Positions 41,859-49,116 of a DNA stretch of 64,000 nt are shown in pieces; positions within the stretch are counted from its first letter, which is position 1; the number at the start of each line of letters is the position of its first letter. Below the pieces are notes generated by a model. It did not search any database and was not told the origin of the DNA. It saw only the letters and a list, made by a program, of their open reading frames with translations. Source of the DNA: Methylobacterium sp. SyP6R. Its GTDB lineage: Bacteria > Pseudomonadota > Alphaproteobacteria > Rhizobiales > Beijerinckiaceae. The DNA lies in NCBI RefSeq assembly GCF_019216885.1, contig NZ_JAAQRC020000001.1, positions 6,067,501-6,131,500 on the forward strand, written 5' to 3'. Made by a program: the position numbers and the translations under genes.

Positions 41859-42331
41859 GGCTGGTCGTCCTGATCTACACGTTACTGGCTAGGGCGATCG
41901 TGATCCGGGCTCGCACCGGTACAGCAGAACGGCCTCATGCCGTCGGGACGACCGAGCGGAGGCGCGCTGGATTGCCCAGCCCGCGGCCGATCCGGTCGGT
42001 CTCTCTTGATCCCCCCGGGACGACGGCATCGCCGTCCAGGGCTCGCTCAAGCCCGACTCGCTGCGCGTTAGACATCCGGACTCTCACCGGGGTCAGCGGT
42101 TCGACATCATGTCTCTGGGCTCGTCGGAGCCCATCCGCTGCACCTGCCTCGCCGGGGGAGCAGCCTCGCTGCCGCCCCGTCGATGAAGCCAATCTGCACC
42201 CAGAAGGTTATTCGACGATTAAGCTTAAGAGCGCAGATCGGAAAGGCGTCGGTTTTTACCGAACCCGCGCCGGTCGATTGTCAAGATCTCGTTAACCATA
42301 GATTTTCATTAACCACAAGACGACGATGAGC
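41859..42331 (-). other. Leader and promoter region of flagellin gene 1
   Basis: No coding gene. It holds the conserved leader (41905-42150, listed separately). Upstream of that, AT-rich DNA contains GCTTAATCG on the minus strand (42217-42225, also found before copy 2), and TTAACCAT at 42292 and TTAACCA at 42309, CtrA-like half sites. The promoter is expected between about 42190 and 42310 (inference). Confidence 0.55.
41905..42150 (-). promoter_or_regulatory. Conserved structured 5' leader RNA of flagellin 1 (candidate flg-Rhizobiales-type motif)
   Basis: Two blocks, at about 42072-42150 and 41905-41945, are shared with the leader of flagellin 2 although the DNA between them differs in length and sequence. 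On the minus strand the first block contains the hairpins GGGCTCcgacGAGCCC and GACAtgaTGTC, and a CCGGTGAGAGTCCGG stem. Conservation without coding capacity points to a cis-acting RNA. A flagellin leader motif in Rhizobiales (flg-Rhizobiales) has been described; membership is not tested here. Confidence 0.6.
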
Positions 42332-42367
42332 AAAAGAAAAAGGCCACGTCCCTGAGGACGTGGCCTT
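42332..42367 (-). terminator. Rho-independent terminator after flagellin gene 2
   Basis: Perfect 12-bp stem AAGGCCACGTCC/GGACGTGGCCTT with a CTGA loop, followed on the minus strand by TTTTTCTTTT. It begins 53 bp after the flagellin 2 stop and isolates it from copy 1. Confidence 0.9.
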
Positions 42368-42419
42368 GTATCGTCGCGCCGGTCGGCGGACCGCTCGGCG
42401 GTCCGCCACCCTCCGCCGC

Positions 42420-44186
42420 TTAGCGGAAGAGCGAGAGGACGTTCTGGCTCGCCGAGTTGGCGATCGAGAGCGCCTGCACCGCCAGCTGCTGCTGCGTCTG
42501 CAGCGCCTTCAGCTTGGTCGACTCCTCCTCCACGTCCGCATCCACCAGGATGCCGATGGTGCGGTCGTTGGCCTTCATCAGCGTGTCGACGAAGGTCTTC
42601 TGGCCGTCGATCTGCGTCTTGTTGGCACCCAGCTTCGTGCCCGCATCCGTCACCTTGCCGATCGCCTTGTCGACCGCCGAGATGATCGCCTGCAGGTCCG
42701 CGTCGCCGTTGGTGCCCACCAGCTGCGAGATGTCGAGGTTGGCGATCGAGTACGAGCCGCCGCCGAACTGCGCGTTGTAGGTCCCCGCCGTCGTGTCGAG
42801 GATGCCCTGCGCCTGCGTCGTCCCGGCATTCGTGCCCGAGGCGCTGCGCACCACCACCGTGCCGCCCGCAACGTTGTTGAACGTCGTCGCGGTGAAGCCG
42901 AAGGCCGCCACGTCGGCGCCGCCCGTCGCGATCGTCTTGGTGTTGTCGGAGTTCGACAGCGTGATCTTGCCGTTCGAGAACGACGCGGTCACCGTGCTGG
43001 CCGTCGCCGCGGCGAGCTTGGTGTTCATGATCGCAACCAGGTCGGCGCCGTTCACCGCGGTGTTGCTCGCCGAGGTCGCCGAGGCGCCCAGGGCGGTGAA
43101 GTCCGCCGCCACCAGGGTCAGGGTCTTGGGCGTGGCGCCGTCGTTGATCGTGATCACCTTCGAGCCCGTCGACAGGTCGAGGGTGGTGATCGCGGTGCCG
43201 GTCGCCACGGCCGACTGCGCGCCCGTCGTGACGGTGCCGAGGCCGATATCGAGCACCCGCTTGCCGCCCGCGGACGGGTTGGCGAGCTGGACGTTCAGGG
43301 TCGAGGCTGCACCGGTGCCGGTGGTGGTGAAGTTGAGCCGGCCCGACGAGTCGAGGCCCGCCGTGACCTTGCCGGCGAGACTGCCGTTGGCGGCGATCTG
43401 GTTGTTGAGGGCGTTGAGGAACTCGCTGGTGGTGACCTTGGACAGGTTCTGGGCGGCCGACTGCATGTTGCCGGCGTTGAGGGTCAGCGTGCCGGCGACG
43501 CCGCCGACCGTCACGGTCAGCGAGACCTCGTTCGGGCCCGAGAAGTCCGCCGTGCCGGCGCCCGAGCCGAAGCCGGTCGTGCCGGTCAGAGAGGTGGCGG
43601 CGAGAACCTGGGCGTTGGTGGCGGCGGTGCTGACGCTGGTCGAGTTGACGTCGTAGAGCTTGATGCTCTGCACGTTCACGGCGATCTGCGAGAAGGTGAT
43701 GCTGCCGCTGGCGGTGCGCGAGAAACCGCCGACCACGTTCTGGGTCGCCAGGTAGGCGCTGTTGCTGGCCGAGGAATTGACCGAGAGCCAGTTCTGGCCG
43801 CTGGCGTTCGAGGAATCGGCAGTGGCCTTCATCTTCGACTGGATCGCCGAGATCTCGACCTGCACCTTCGAGCGGTCGACGCCCGGGGTCATCGCGGTCT
43901 GCAGCTTGGCCCGCATGTTCTGCAGGTCGGTGATGATGCTGTTGAGGCCGTTATAGGCGGTGTCGACCGACGAGGAGCCGAGGCCGAGCGAGTCCTTGAC
44001 CGCGCCGAGCGAGGCGTTGTCGGTGCGAACCGTGGTGGCGATCGACCAGTAGGCGGCGTTGTCGGAGGCGGCCGAGACGCGCTGGCCGGTCGAGACCCGG
44101 TTGCTGGTCGTGTCGAGGTTCTGGTTGATGTTCTTGAGGGTGGTCAGCGCCGTCATCGCGGCGTTGTTGGTGAGCAGGCTGGTCAC
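42420..44186 (-). CDS. Flagellin, copy 2
   Basis: 588 residues, GTG start at 44186. Same architecture as copy 1, with conserved D0/D1 ends and the same long Thr/Ala-rich middle. The 16 differences cluster at residues 85-215 and 440-490; the 225-435 segment is identical in protein. It lies directly upstream of copy 1 in the same direction, offset 2328 bp. It has its own terminator and leader, so the two are separate transcription units from a tandem duplication. Confidence 0.95.
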   Translation of the reverse strand: MTSLLTNNAAMTALTTLKNINQNLDTTSNRVSTGQRVSAASDNAAYWSIATTVRTDNASLGAVKDSLGLGSSSVDTAYNGLNSIITDLQNMRAKLQTAMTPGVDRSKVQVEISAIQSKMKATADSSNASGQNWLSVNSSASNSAYLATQNVVGGFSRTASGSITFSQIAVNVQSIKLYDVNSTSVSTAATNAQVLAATSLTGTTGFGSGAGTADFSGPNEVSLTVTVGGVAGTLTLNAGNMQSAAQNLSKVTTSEFLNALNNQIAANGSLAGKVTAGLDSSGRLNFTTTGTGAASTLNVQLANPSAGGKRVLDIGLGTVTTGAQSAVATGTAITTLDLSTGSKVITINDGATPKTLTLVAADFTALGASATSASNTAVNGADLVAIMNTKLAAATASTVTASFSNGKITLSNSDNTKTIATGGADVAAFGFTATTFNNVAGGTVVVRSASGTNAGTTQAQGILDTTAGTYNAQFGGGSYSIANLDISQLVGTNGDADLQAIISAVDKAIGKVTDAGTKLGANKTQIDGQKTFVDTLMKANDRTIGILVDADVEEESTKLKALQTQQQLAVQALSIANSASQNVLSLFR

Positions 44187-44564
44187 GGCGAGGGATTCCG
44201 GTTTTTGAGCGTGGCGGGAATGTGCAAGGTTCCGGGCTCACACCGGTGCAGCGGAACGGCTTCATGCCATCGGACGCGAGGGGTCCGACCGACTGCGCTT
44301 CGACACATCCGGATTCTCACCGGGGGCTGCGGCTCGACATCATGTCTTGGGCTCGGGGAAGCCCATCCGCTGCACCTGCCGGGCGGCCCTGCTGGGGCGC
44401 CGCCGACAGATGCACTATCGGGGGGGCCCCCTTAGCAAGCGATTAAGCCCTCGGTAATACCCGCTATCCACACCCCGGCCGCCCGGCAGGAATGTCCCCG
44501 GGAGGCCGGCAGGAATTGCCTTTCGGACAGGCCCGGGCAAGGCAGCGCGGCTATTCCGGCTCGC
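44187..44564 (-). other. Leader and promoter region of flagellin gene 2
   Basis: No coding gene. Conserved leader at 44232-44382. On the minus strand, TTAATCGCTTGCTAAG at about 44432-44447 resembles a CtrA site with one mismatch and shares GCTTAATCG with the copy 1 promoter region. The remainder up to the flbT start shows nothing further. Confidence 0.55.
44232..44382 (-). promoter_or_regulatory. Conserved structured 5' leader RNA of flagellin 2 (candidate flg-Rhizobiales-type motif)
   Basis: Blocks 44306-44382 and 44232-44275 match the copy 1 leader. The hairpin GGGCTtccccgAGCCC keeps its stem while its loop changed relative to copy 1; GACAtgaTGTC and CCGGTGAGAATCCGG are also kept. The spacer between blocks is about 95 bases shorter than in copy 1. 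Preserved stems with variable loops suggest RNA-level function. Confidence 0.6.
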
Positions 44565-44996
44565 ATGAGCGGACATCCCGGGCCCACCCCGCGCGGCGGC
44601 AAGGCCGAGACGACACCGACGCGCATCGTCCTCAAGAAGGGCGGCACGTTCTTCCTCAACGGCGCCCTGATCCGGGCGCACGATGCCTTCGGCGCGGAGA
44701 TCCACCTCGCCGAAGCCCTGCTGCTGCCGAGCCAGATCCTGTCGGCGGAGGCGGCGCGGACGCCGCTGCAGCGGCTCTATTACTGCGTGCAGCAGGCCCT
44801 GATCGAGCCTGAGGCGGCCGCGACCTGGCGGGAGGCGTTCACGGCGGGCCTGCCGCCGGTGCTCGACCCTCACTCCACGGTCGGGCCGGTCCAGCGGGAC
44901 AGCCTGGAGCGGGTCGCCGCCCTCGTCGAGGCCGGGCGCCTGATCGAGGCCCTGGCGGCCCTGCGCCGGGCGATCAAGGCCGGGCCGGCGACCTGA
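44565..44996 (+). CDS. flbT: Flagellin expression regulator FlbT
   Basis: 143 residues. The FlbT signature is clear: RIVLKKGGTFFLNGALIRAHD followed by EIHLAEALLLPSQILSAEAARTPLQRLYYCVQQALIEP. In Caulobacter FlbT acts after transcription by destabilising flagellin mRNA through its 5' leader; rhizobial forms can be positive. It lies beside the two flagellins with long leaders, which are likely targets (inference). I see no flaF gene next to it, although the two are usually paired. Confidence 0.88.
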   Translation: MSGHPGPTPRGGKAETTPTRIVLKKGGTFFLNGALIRAHDAFGAEIHLAEALLLPSQILSAEAARTPLQRLYYCVQQALIEPEAAATWREAFTAGLPPVLDPHSTVGPVQRDSLERVAALVEAGRLIEALAALRRAIKAGPAT

Positions 44997-45008
44997 CTCG
45001 GGCGGTCC

Positions 45009-45025
45009 GGGGCTGAAAAAGCCCC
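45009..45025 (+). terminator. Short hairpin after flbT
   Basis: GGGGCT/AGCCCC stem with a GAAAA loop, 13 bp after the flbT stop. There is no T-run, so it is only a candidate terminator. Confidence 0.4.
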
Positions 45026-45053
45026 GCGCAAGCCACCGGTCTTACATCCCTGG

Positions 45054-45091
45054 AGAGCTTCACGATCGCGCGGCGATCGCGAAGCTTCTCT
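45054..45091. other. Long imperfect hairpin upstream of motA
   Basis: Left arm 45054-45070 and right arm 45073-45091 pair over about 16 bp (GAGCTTC and CGATCGC blocks) with one mismatch and one bulge and a 2-nt turn. It lies 92 bp before the motA ATG. It could be a second terminator for flbT or a leader structure. Confidence 0.45.
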
Positions 45092-45182
45092 AGATCCTTG
45101 ATTTTGCCGCATTTTCTACGCCGAGCCGGTATCCACCTCGTCGGAAAATGCTCTAGCCCATCAAGACGGAGCATTGCGGGAT

Positions 45183-46055
45183 ATGGGAATCCTCGTCGGC
45201 CTTCTCATCGCCATCGGCTGCATGCTCGGCGGCTTCGTGGCCATGGGCGGCCACCTGATCGTGATCTGGCAGCCCTGGGAGTTCGTCATCATCGGCGGCA
45301 TGGCGGCCGGCACCTTCGTGATCGCCAACCCGATGAAGACCGTGGTCGATTCCGGCAAGGCGACCATGGAGGCGTTCAGCGGCAAGGGGCCGAAGCGCAA
45401 GGACTTCCTGTCGCTGCTCGGCCTGATCCACGCCCTCCTGCGCGAGATCAAGACCAAGCCGCGCAACGAGGTCGAGACCCATTTCGACGATCCGGCGAAT
45501 TCCGAGATTTTCAAGAACTACCCGGACGTGACCAAGGACCAGGGCCTGGTCCTGTTCATCTGCGACTATTGCCGGCTGATCCTGATCGGCGGCGCCCGCT
45601 CGCATGAGATCGAGGCGCTGATGGAGGAGGAGATCGGCACGCACAAGAAGTACGCGCTCAAGCCTTACAACGCGATCAACACGGTGGCGGAGGCGCTGCC
45701 GGCGCTCGGGATCGTCGCGGCGGTGCTCGGCATCGTGAAGGCGATGGGTGCGCTCGACCAGTCGCCGCAGATCCTCGGCGGCCTGATCGGCGCAGCCCTC
45801 GTCGGCACCTTCTTCGGGGTGTTCGCCTCCTACGGCGTGCTGGCGCCGCTCGCCATCAAGGTGAAGGGCGTGCGCGAGAAGCAGTGCTCGGTCTACACCA
45901 TCGTGAAGCAGAGCCTGATCGCCTACATGAACGGCGCCCTGCCGCAGGTGGCGATCGAGCACGGCCGCAAGGGTATCGCCGCCGCCGACCGTCCGACCAT
46001 CGACGAGGTCGAGGCCGCGACCGTGCCGGGCGCCCAGAACCGCGAAGCGGCCTGA
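45183..46055 (+). CDS. motA: Flagellar stator protein MotA
   Basis: Proton-channel stator subunit of the flagellar motor. 290 residues from the ATG at 45183 (GGAG 13 nt upstream; an in-frame TTG lies 9 bp earlier). Two N-terminal membrane helices (GILVGLLIAIGCMLGG, WEFVIIGGMAAGTFVIAN), a cytoplasmic loop with KDFLSLLGLIHALLREIK, and two further helices (ALPALGIVAAVLGIVKAMG, GGLIGAALVGTFFGVFASYG). KYALKPYNAINTVAEALPALG is the conserved third-helix entry. Its partner motB is in the converging operon at 56698. It leads the operon motA-fliM-fliN-fliG-flhB. Confidence 0.94.
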   Translation: MGILVGLLIAIGCMLGGFVAMGGHLIVIWQPWEFVIIGGMAAGTFVIANPMKTVVDSGKATMEAFSGKGPKRKDFLSLLGLIHALLREIKTKPRNEVETHFDDPANSEIFKNYPDVTKDQGLVLFICDYCRLILIGGARSHEIEALMEEEIGTHKKYALKPYNAINTVAEALPALGIVAAVLGIVKAMGALDQSPQILGGLIGAALVGTFFGVFASYGVLAPLAIKVKGVREKQCSVYTIVKQSLIAYMNGALPQVAIEHGRKGIAAADRPTIDEVEAATVPGAQNREAA

Positions 46056-46074
46056 GAGCCGGGACACGCGAGCC

Positions 46075-47022
46075 ATGACCAGCCTCTCCGACCAGACGAT
46101 CCTCAAGAACCCCGCCGACATCCGCGCCCGCATCCAGGAGGCCGCCGGCCTCTCCCTGGACCGGCTGCCGATGCTGCAGCTCATCTTCGACCGCCTGGCC
46201 ACCGCCTGCGGCGACGGCCTCAAGCACCTCGCCGCCTCGTCGATCCTCTACTCGCTCAACGGCGTCGAGACCGGGCGCTTCGGCGAGTTCCTCGACGCCT
46301 ACGACGCGAAGGCGGTGGTGGGCATCTTCCAGGCCCCGGCCTGGGACGGCCACATCCTGGTCGGCCTCGACCGCGACTTCGTCTTCACCATGGTCGAGGT
46401 GCTGTTCGGCGCCGACGGCACGGAGCAGCCGGTCGACGACGAGCGCGCCTTCTCGGCGATCGAGCTGCGCATCGCCCAGATCGTGCTTGAGCAGGTCGGC
46501 CGGGCGCTCGAAGCCTCGTTCGGCCTCGTCTCGAAGACCGCGTTCACCCTGGAGCGCACCGAGACCCGGATGGAATTCGCGGTGATCGGCCGGCGCACCA
46601 ACAAGGCGATCCAGGCCAAGTTCAACCTCCAGGCGTTGAGCCGCGGCGGCGAGATGTTCATCATCATCCCGCAGACGGTGCTCAACCCGCTGCGCCCGAG
46701 CCTTGCCAAGGTGCTGACCGGCGAGACCAGCACCCGCCGCGACCCGCGCTGGACGAGCCAGATCGCCGCCGAGGTGCAGAAGACCACGGTGCACCTGCGC
46801 GCCGTGCTGGAGGAGCGCCACCTGAGCCTCGGCGAGATCGCCGGGCTGAAGGTCGGCCAGGTGATCGCCCTCGACGCCACGCCGGCGACGCGCATCAAGC
46901 TCGAGGGTAACGACAAGCCGCTGTTCTGGTGCCATGCCGGGCAGTCGCAGGGGGCCTACGTCCTTCGGATCGACGAGGCCATCCAGGACAAGGAAGGGGC
47001 GGAGCATGGTCTCGCTGGTTGA
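46075..47022 (+). CDS. fliM: Flagellar motor switch protein FliM
   Basis: 315 residues. C-ring protein that binds CheY-phosphate and changes rotation direction. The middle domain (LPMLQLIFDRLATACGDGLKHL, FQAPAWDGHILVGLDRDFVFTMVEVLFGAD) and the C-terminal SPOA domain (LRAVLEERHLSLGEIAGLKVGQVIALDA, VLRIDEAIQDK) are present. The N-terminal CheY-binding peptide is not the canonical form. 19 bp after motA; its end overlaps the next small gene by 17 bp. Confidence 0.93.
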   Translation: MTSLSDQTILKNPADIRARIQEAAGLSLDRLPMLQLIFDRLATACGDGLKHLAASSILYSLNGVETGRFGEFLDAYDAKAVVGIFQAPAWDGHILVGLDRDFVFTMVEVLFGADGTEQPVDDERAFSAIELRIAQIVLEQVGRALEASFGLVSKTAFTLERTETRMEFAVIGRRTNKAIQAKFNLQALSRGGEMFIIIPQTVLNPLRPSLAKVLTGETSTRRDPRWTSQIAAEVQKTTVHLRAVLEERHLSLGEIAGLKVGQVIALDATPATRIKLEGNDKPLFWCHAGQSQGAYVLRIDEAIQDKEGAEHGLAG

Positions 47023-47311
47023 CGGAGTGCTGCTCGCCGCCCTGGTGGGCACCAATGCCTGCGTGCTGCCGCTCTACCTGAAGCTCAAGCGCCTCGACCG
47101 CGCCCAGGCCGAGTACGGCCGGGCGGTCGCGGCCTCCGGCCATGCGCTGGCGAGCGCCGGCGAGGCGGTCCGGAGCTTTGCCGGCGAGGGCCGGGAGATC
47201 CTCGAGGCGCTGGGCGCCAAGATCGAGGAGGCGAAGGCGACGCTCGACGCCCTGGAGGCCAGCCGGCGCGCGGCGGCGCCGGAGAGGACGGCGGCCGAGC
47301 GCGGGCGCTGA
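47006..47311 (+). CDS. Small membrane-anchored protein of the flagellar operon (DUF6468-like)
   Basis: 101 residues. GGAAGGGGCGGAG precedes the ATG, which lies inside the last codons of fliM. One N-terminal membrane helix (VDGVLLAALVGTNACVLPLYLKL), then a helical, probably coiled-coil, cytoplasmic part (AVAASGHALASAGEAVRSF, GREILEALGAKIEEAKATLDALE). It resembles the DUF6468 family that follows fliM in Rhizobiales operons; this name is from memory of gene order. The 324 bases after it hold no gene I can support. Confidence 0.75.
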   Translation: MVSLVDGVLLAALVGTNACVLPLYLKLKRLDRAQAEYGRAVAASGHALASAGEAVRSFAGEGREILEALGAKIEEAKATLDALEASRRAAAPERTAAERGR

Positions 47312-47635
47312 GGGCCGAGCCTCGTCCGACGACACGGTCGGCCGGATCGAGCGCCCGACGCCGCCTCCCCCGATGGCACCGCCATCGGGCGCAGCCGCCC
47401 GCGCGTCGATTTCGCCGCATCGCTTGAACCAAACGGTATGATTTTCGTCGGATCGTAGAGGTCCCGCTGCGTTCCCTGCGGGCCGCGGCGGGGCGGGACG
47501 GCGCCCGGCCCGGGCGGCCGGGCACGGCGCATGTCCCGGCCTCGGCGAGGAGAGGCCGGCATCGCCGCAAGCCTCGGATCAGCTTGGGGCTTTAGGACTG
47601 TCAGCAACACGTCGAGACCCGCACGCGAGCCCGCG
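47312..47635 (+). other. Gene-free gap within the flagellar operon
   Basis: 324 bases between the small membrane protein and fliN. The DNA shows a short hairpin GATGG/CCATC near 47370 and an AT-richer stretch near 47430-47450 (ACGGTATGATTTTCG), which could be an internal promoter. No open frame with a ribosome site stands out. Confidence 0.4.
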
Positions 47636-47983
47636 ATGAGCACCAGCCCCTTCCCCGATGCCGGCGCCAGCCCCGCCTTCCCGAGCCAGGGATCCCAACC
47701 CGGGTCGGCCGAGGACGGGCGCAACCTCGATTCGATCCTGCGCATCCCGGTCCTGGTGCAGGTGGTGCTCGGCTCGGCCACCATGCCGGTCGCCAACCTG
47801 ATGAAGCTCGGCCGCGGCGCGATCGTCTCCCTCGACCACCGGGTCGGCGAGCCGGTCGACGTGATGGTCAACGGCCGGGTGATCGCCCGGGGCGAGATCG
47901 TCATCGTCGAGGAGGAGAATTCCCGCTTCGGCGTCTCGCTGACCGAGGTGGTCGGCCCGGCCGACGCCGCACAGAACGGCTGA
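47636..47983 (+). CDS. fliN: Flagellar motor switch protein FliN
   Basis: 115 residues from the ATG at 47636. After about 35 variable residues comes the SPOA domain: LDSILRIPVLVQVVLGSATMP, NLMKLGRGAIVSLDHRVGEPV, VMVNGRVIARGEIVIVEEENSRFGVSLTEV. FliN forms the base of the C-ring with FliM and helps dock the export ATPase. Its stop is 4 bp before the fliG GTG. Confidence 0.93.
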   Translation: MSTSPFPDAGASPAFPSQGSQPGSAEDGRNLDSILRIPVLVQVVLGSATMPVANLMKLGRGAIVSLDHRVGEPVDVMVNGRVIARGEIVIVEEENSRFGVSLTEVVGPADAAQNG

Positions 47984-47987
47984 TCGC

Positions 47988-49025
47988 GTGAACTTTGCGG
48001 CGTCCCCCCCGGCCCTGCGCAGCGGCTCCCGCCAGCTCGCGCCCGTCGACCAGGTCGCGACCTTGCTCCTGGCCATGGGCAAGCCCGCGGCCGGGCGCCT
48101 GCTGAAGTACTTCGAGCCGGACGAGATCAAGCGGATCACCCACTCGGCCTCGCGGCTCGGTGCGGTGAGCCCCGACCTGCTCGACACCGTGGTCGAGAGC
48201 TTCGCCGAGGAATTCGCCAGCGGCTCGAGCCTCGTCGGCACGGTGTCGGAGGTCGAGAAGCTCCTGACCGGCCTGCTCCCGGCCGACCAGGTCGCCGACA
48301 TCCTGGCCGACCTGCGCGGCAACGCCAACCGATCGGTCTGGGAGCGGATGGCGACGGTGTCGGAGACCTCGCTCGCGAGCTACCTCGTCAAGGAGCACCC
48401 GCAGACCGCGGCCCTGATCCTGTCGAAGGTCAAGCCGGCCATCGCCGCCAAGGTGATGGGGCACCTGCCGCTGCCGGTGCGCAACACCGTGATGCGGCGG
48501 ATGCTGAGCTTCAAGCCGGTGACCGACGACGTGATGCAGGCGGTCGAGCGCGCCCTGCACGAGGACTTCCTGATCAACGGCTCGCGCAATTCCGGCGCCG
48601 ACACCCACGCCAAGATGGCCGACATCATCAACAAGATGGATCGCCAGCAGATGGACGAGGCACTGACCAGCCTGTCCGATACGCTGCCGAAATCGGTCGA
48701 GATCCTCAAGGGCCTGCTCTTCACCTTCGACGACATCGTCAAGCTGGCGCCGCGCGCGCGCACCACCCTGTTCGACGCGGTGCCCAACGACCGCCTGGTG
48801 CTGGCCCTCAAGGGCACCGATGCCGAGTTCCGCACCGTGGTGCTGAGCGCGCTGTCGGCCCGCGTCCGCCGGATGGTCGAGCACGAGCTGAACGGCGGCG
48901 AGCCGGCCGCCCAGCGCGACGTGATGGAGGCGCGCCGCAGCATCACCGACCTCGCCATGGACATGGCGGGCCGCGGCGAGATCGAGATCAACCCGGGAGG
49001 CGAGGATGAAGCCCTCATCCGCTGA
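47988..49025 (+). CDS. fliG: Flagellar motor switch protein FliG
   Basis: 345 residues, GTG start 4 bp after fliN. Rotor protein that touches the MotA stator and binds FliF. The FliG fold is plain: DQVATLLLAMGKPAAGRLLKYF (N domain), LVKEHPQTAALILSKVKPAIAAKVMGHLP (middle, with the EHPQT motif), and SVEILKGLLFTFDDIVKLAPRARTTLFDAVPNDRLVLALKG (C domain with charged torque helix). Together with FliM and FliN it completes the switch complex in one operon. Confidence 0.94.
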   Translation: MNFAASPPALRSGSRQLAPVDQVATLLLAMGKPAAGRLLKYFEPDEIKRITHSASRLGAVSPDLLDTVVESFAEEFASGSSLVGTVSEVEKLLTGLLPADQVADILADLRGNANRSVWERMATVSETSLASYLVKEHPQTAALILSKVKPAIAAKVMGHLPLPVRNTVMRRMLSFKPVTDDVMQAVERALHEDFLINGSRNSGADTHAKMADIINKMDRQQMDEALTSLSDTLPKSVEILKGLLFTFDDIVKLAPRARTTLFDAVPNDRLVLALKGTDAEFRTVVLSALSARVRRMVEHELNGGEPAAQRDVMEARRSITDLAMDMAGRGEIEINPGGEDEALIR

Positions 49026-49116
49026 GCGGCGCACGATGACCGGGGCGATGTCGGGCCGGCGGTTCGTCGCTCCCGCCGGGGCGGGGCCCGCGCTCCGCGC
49101 GGCGTCGCATGTCTGA
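49006..49116 (+). CDS. Possible 36-residue coupling ORF between fliG and flhB
   Basis: ATG at 49006 preceded by GGGAGGCGAG, a strong ribosome site lying inside fliG. The frame encodes a basic Arg/Ala/Gly peptide (MKPSSAERR...) and ends in TGA at 49114-49116, just inside the flhB start (ATGTCTGA). It may pass ribosomes from fliG to flhB rather than make a useful protein. Conservation is unknown. Confidence 0.3.
   Translation: MKPSSAERRTMTGAMSGRRFVAPAGAGPALRAASHV

Noticed and set aside
44290..44330. CCGGTGAGAATCCGG resembling part of a cobalamin riboswitch
   Set aside because: Only this short stem-loop matches. The other cobalamin riboswitch elements (B12 box, GCCACTG) are absent and the downstream gene is flagellin.
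40440..44435. Long plus-strand open frames across both flagellin genes (about 290-690 codons)
   Set aside because: They mirror the low-complexity flagellin codons. The similarity between the two shadows only reflects the flagellin duplication.
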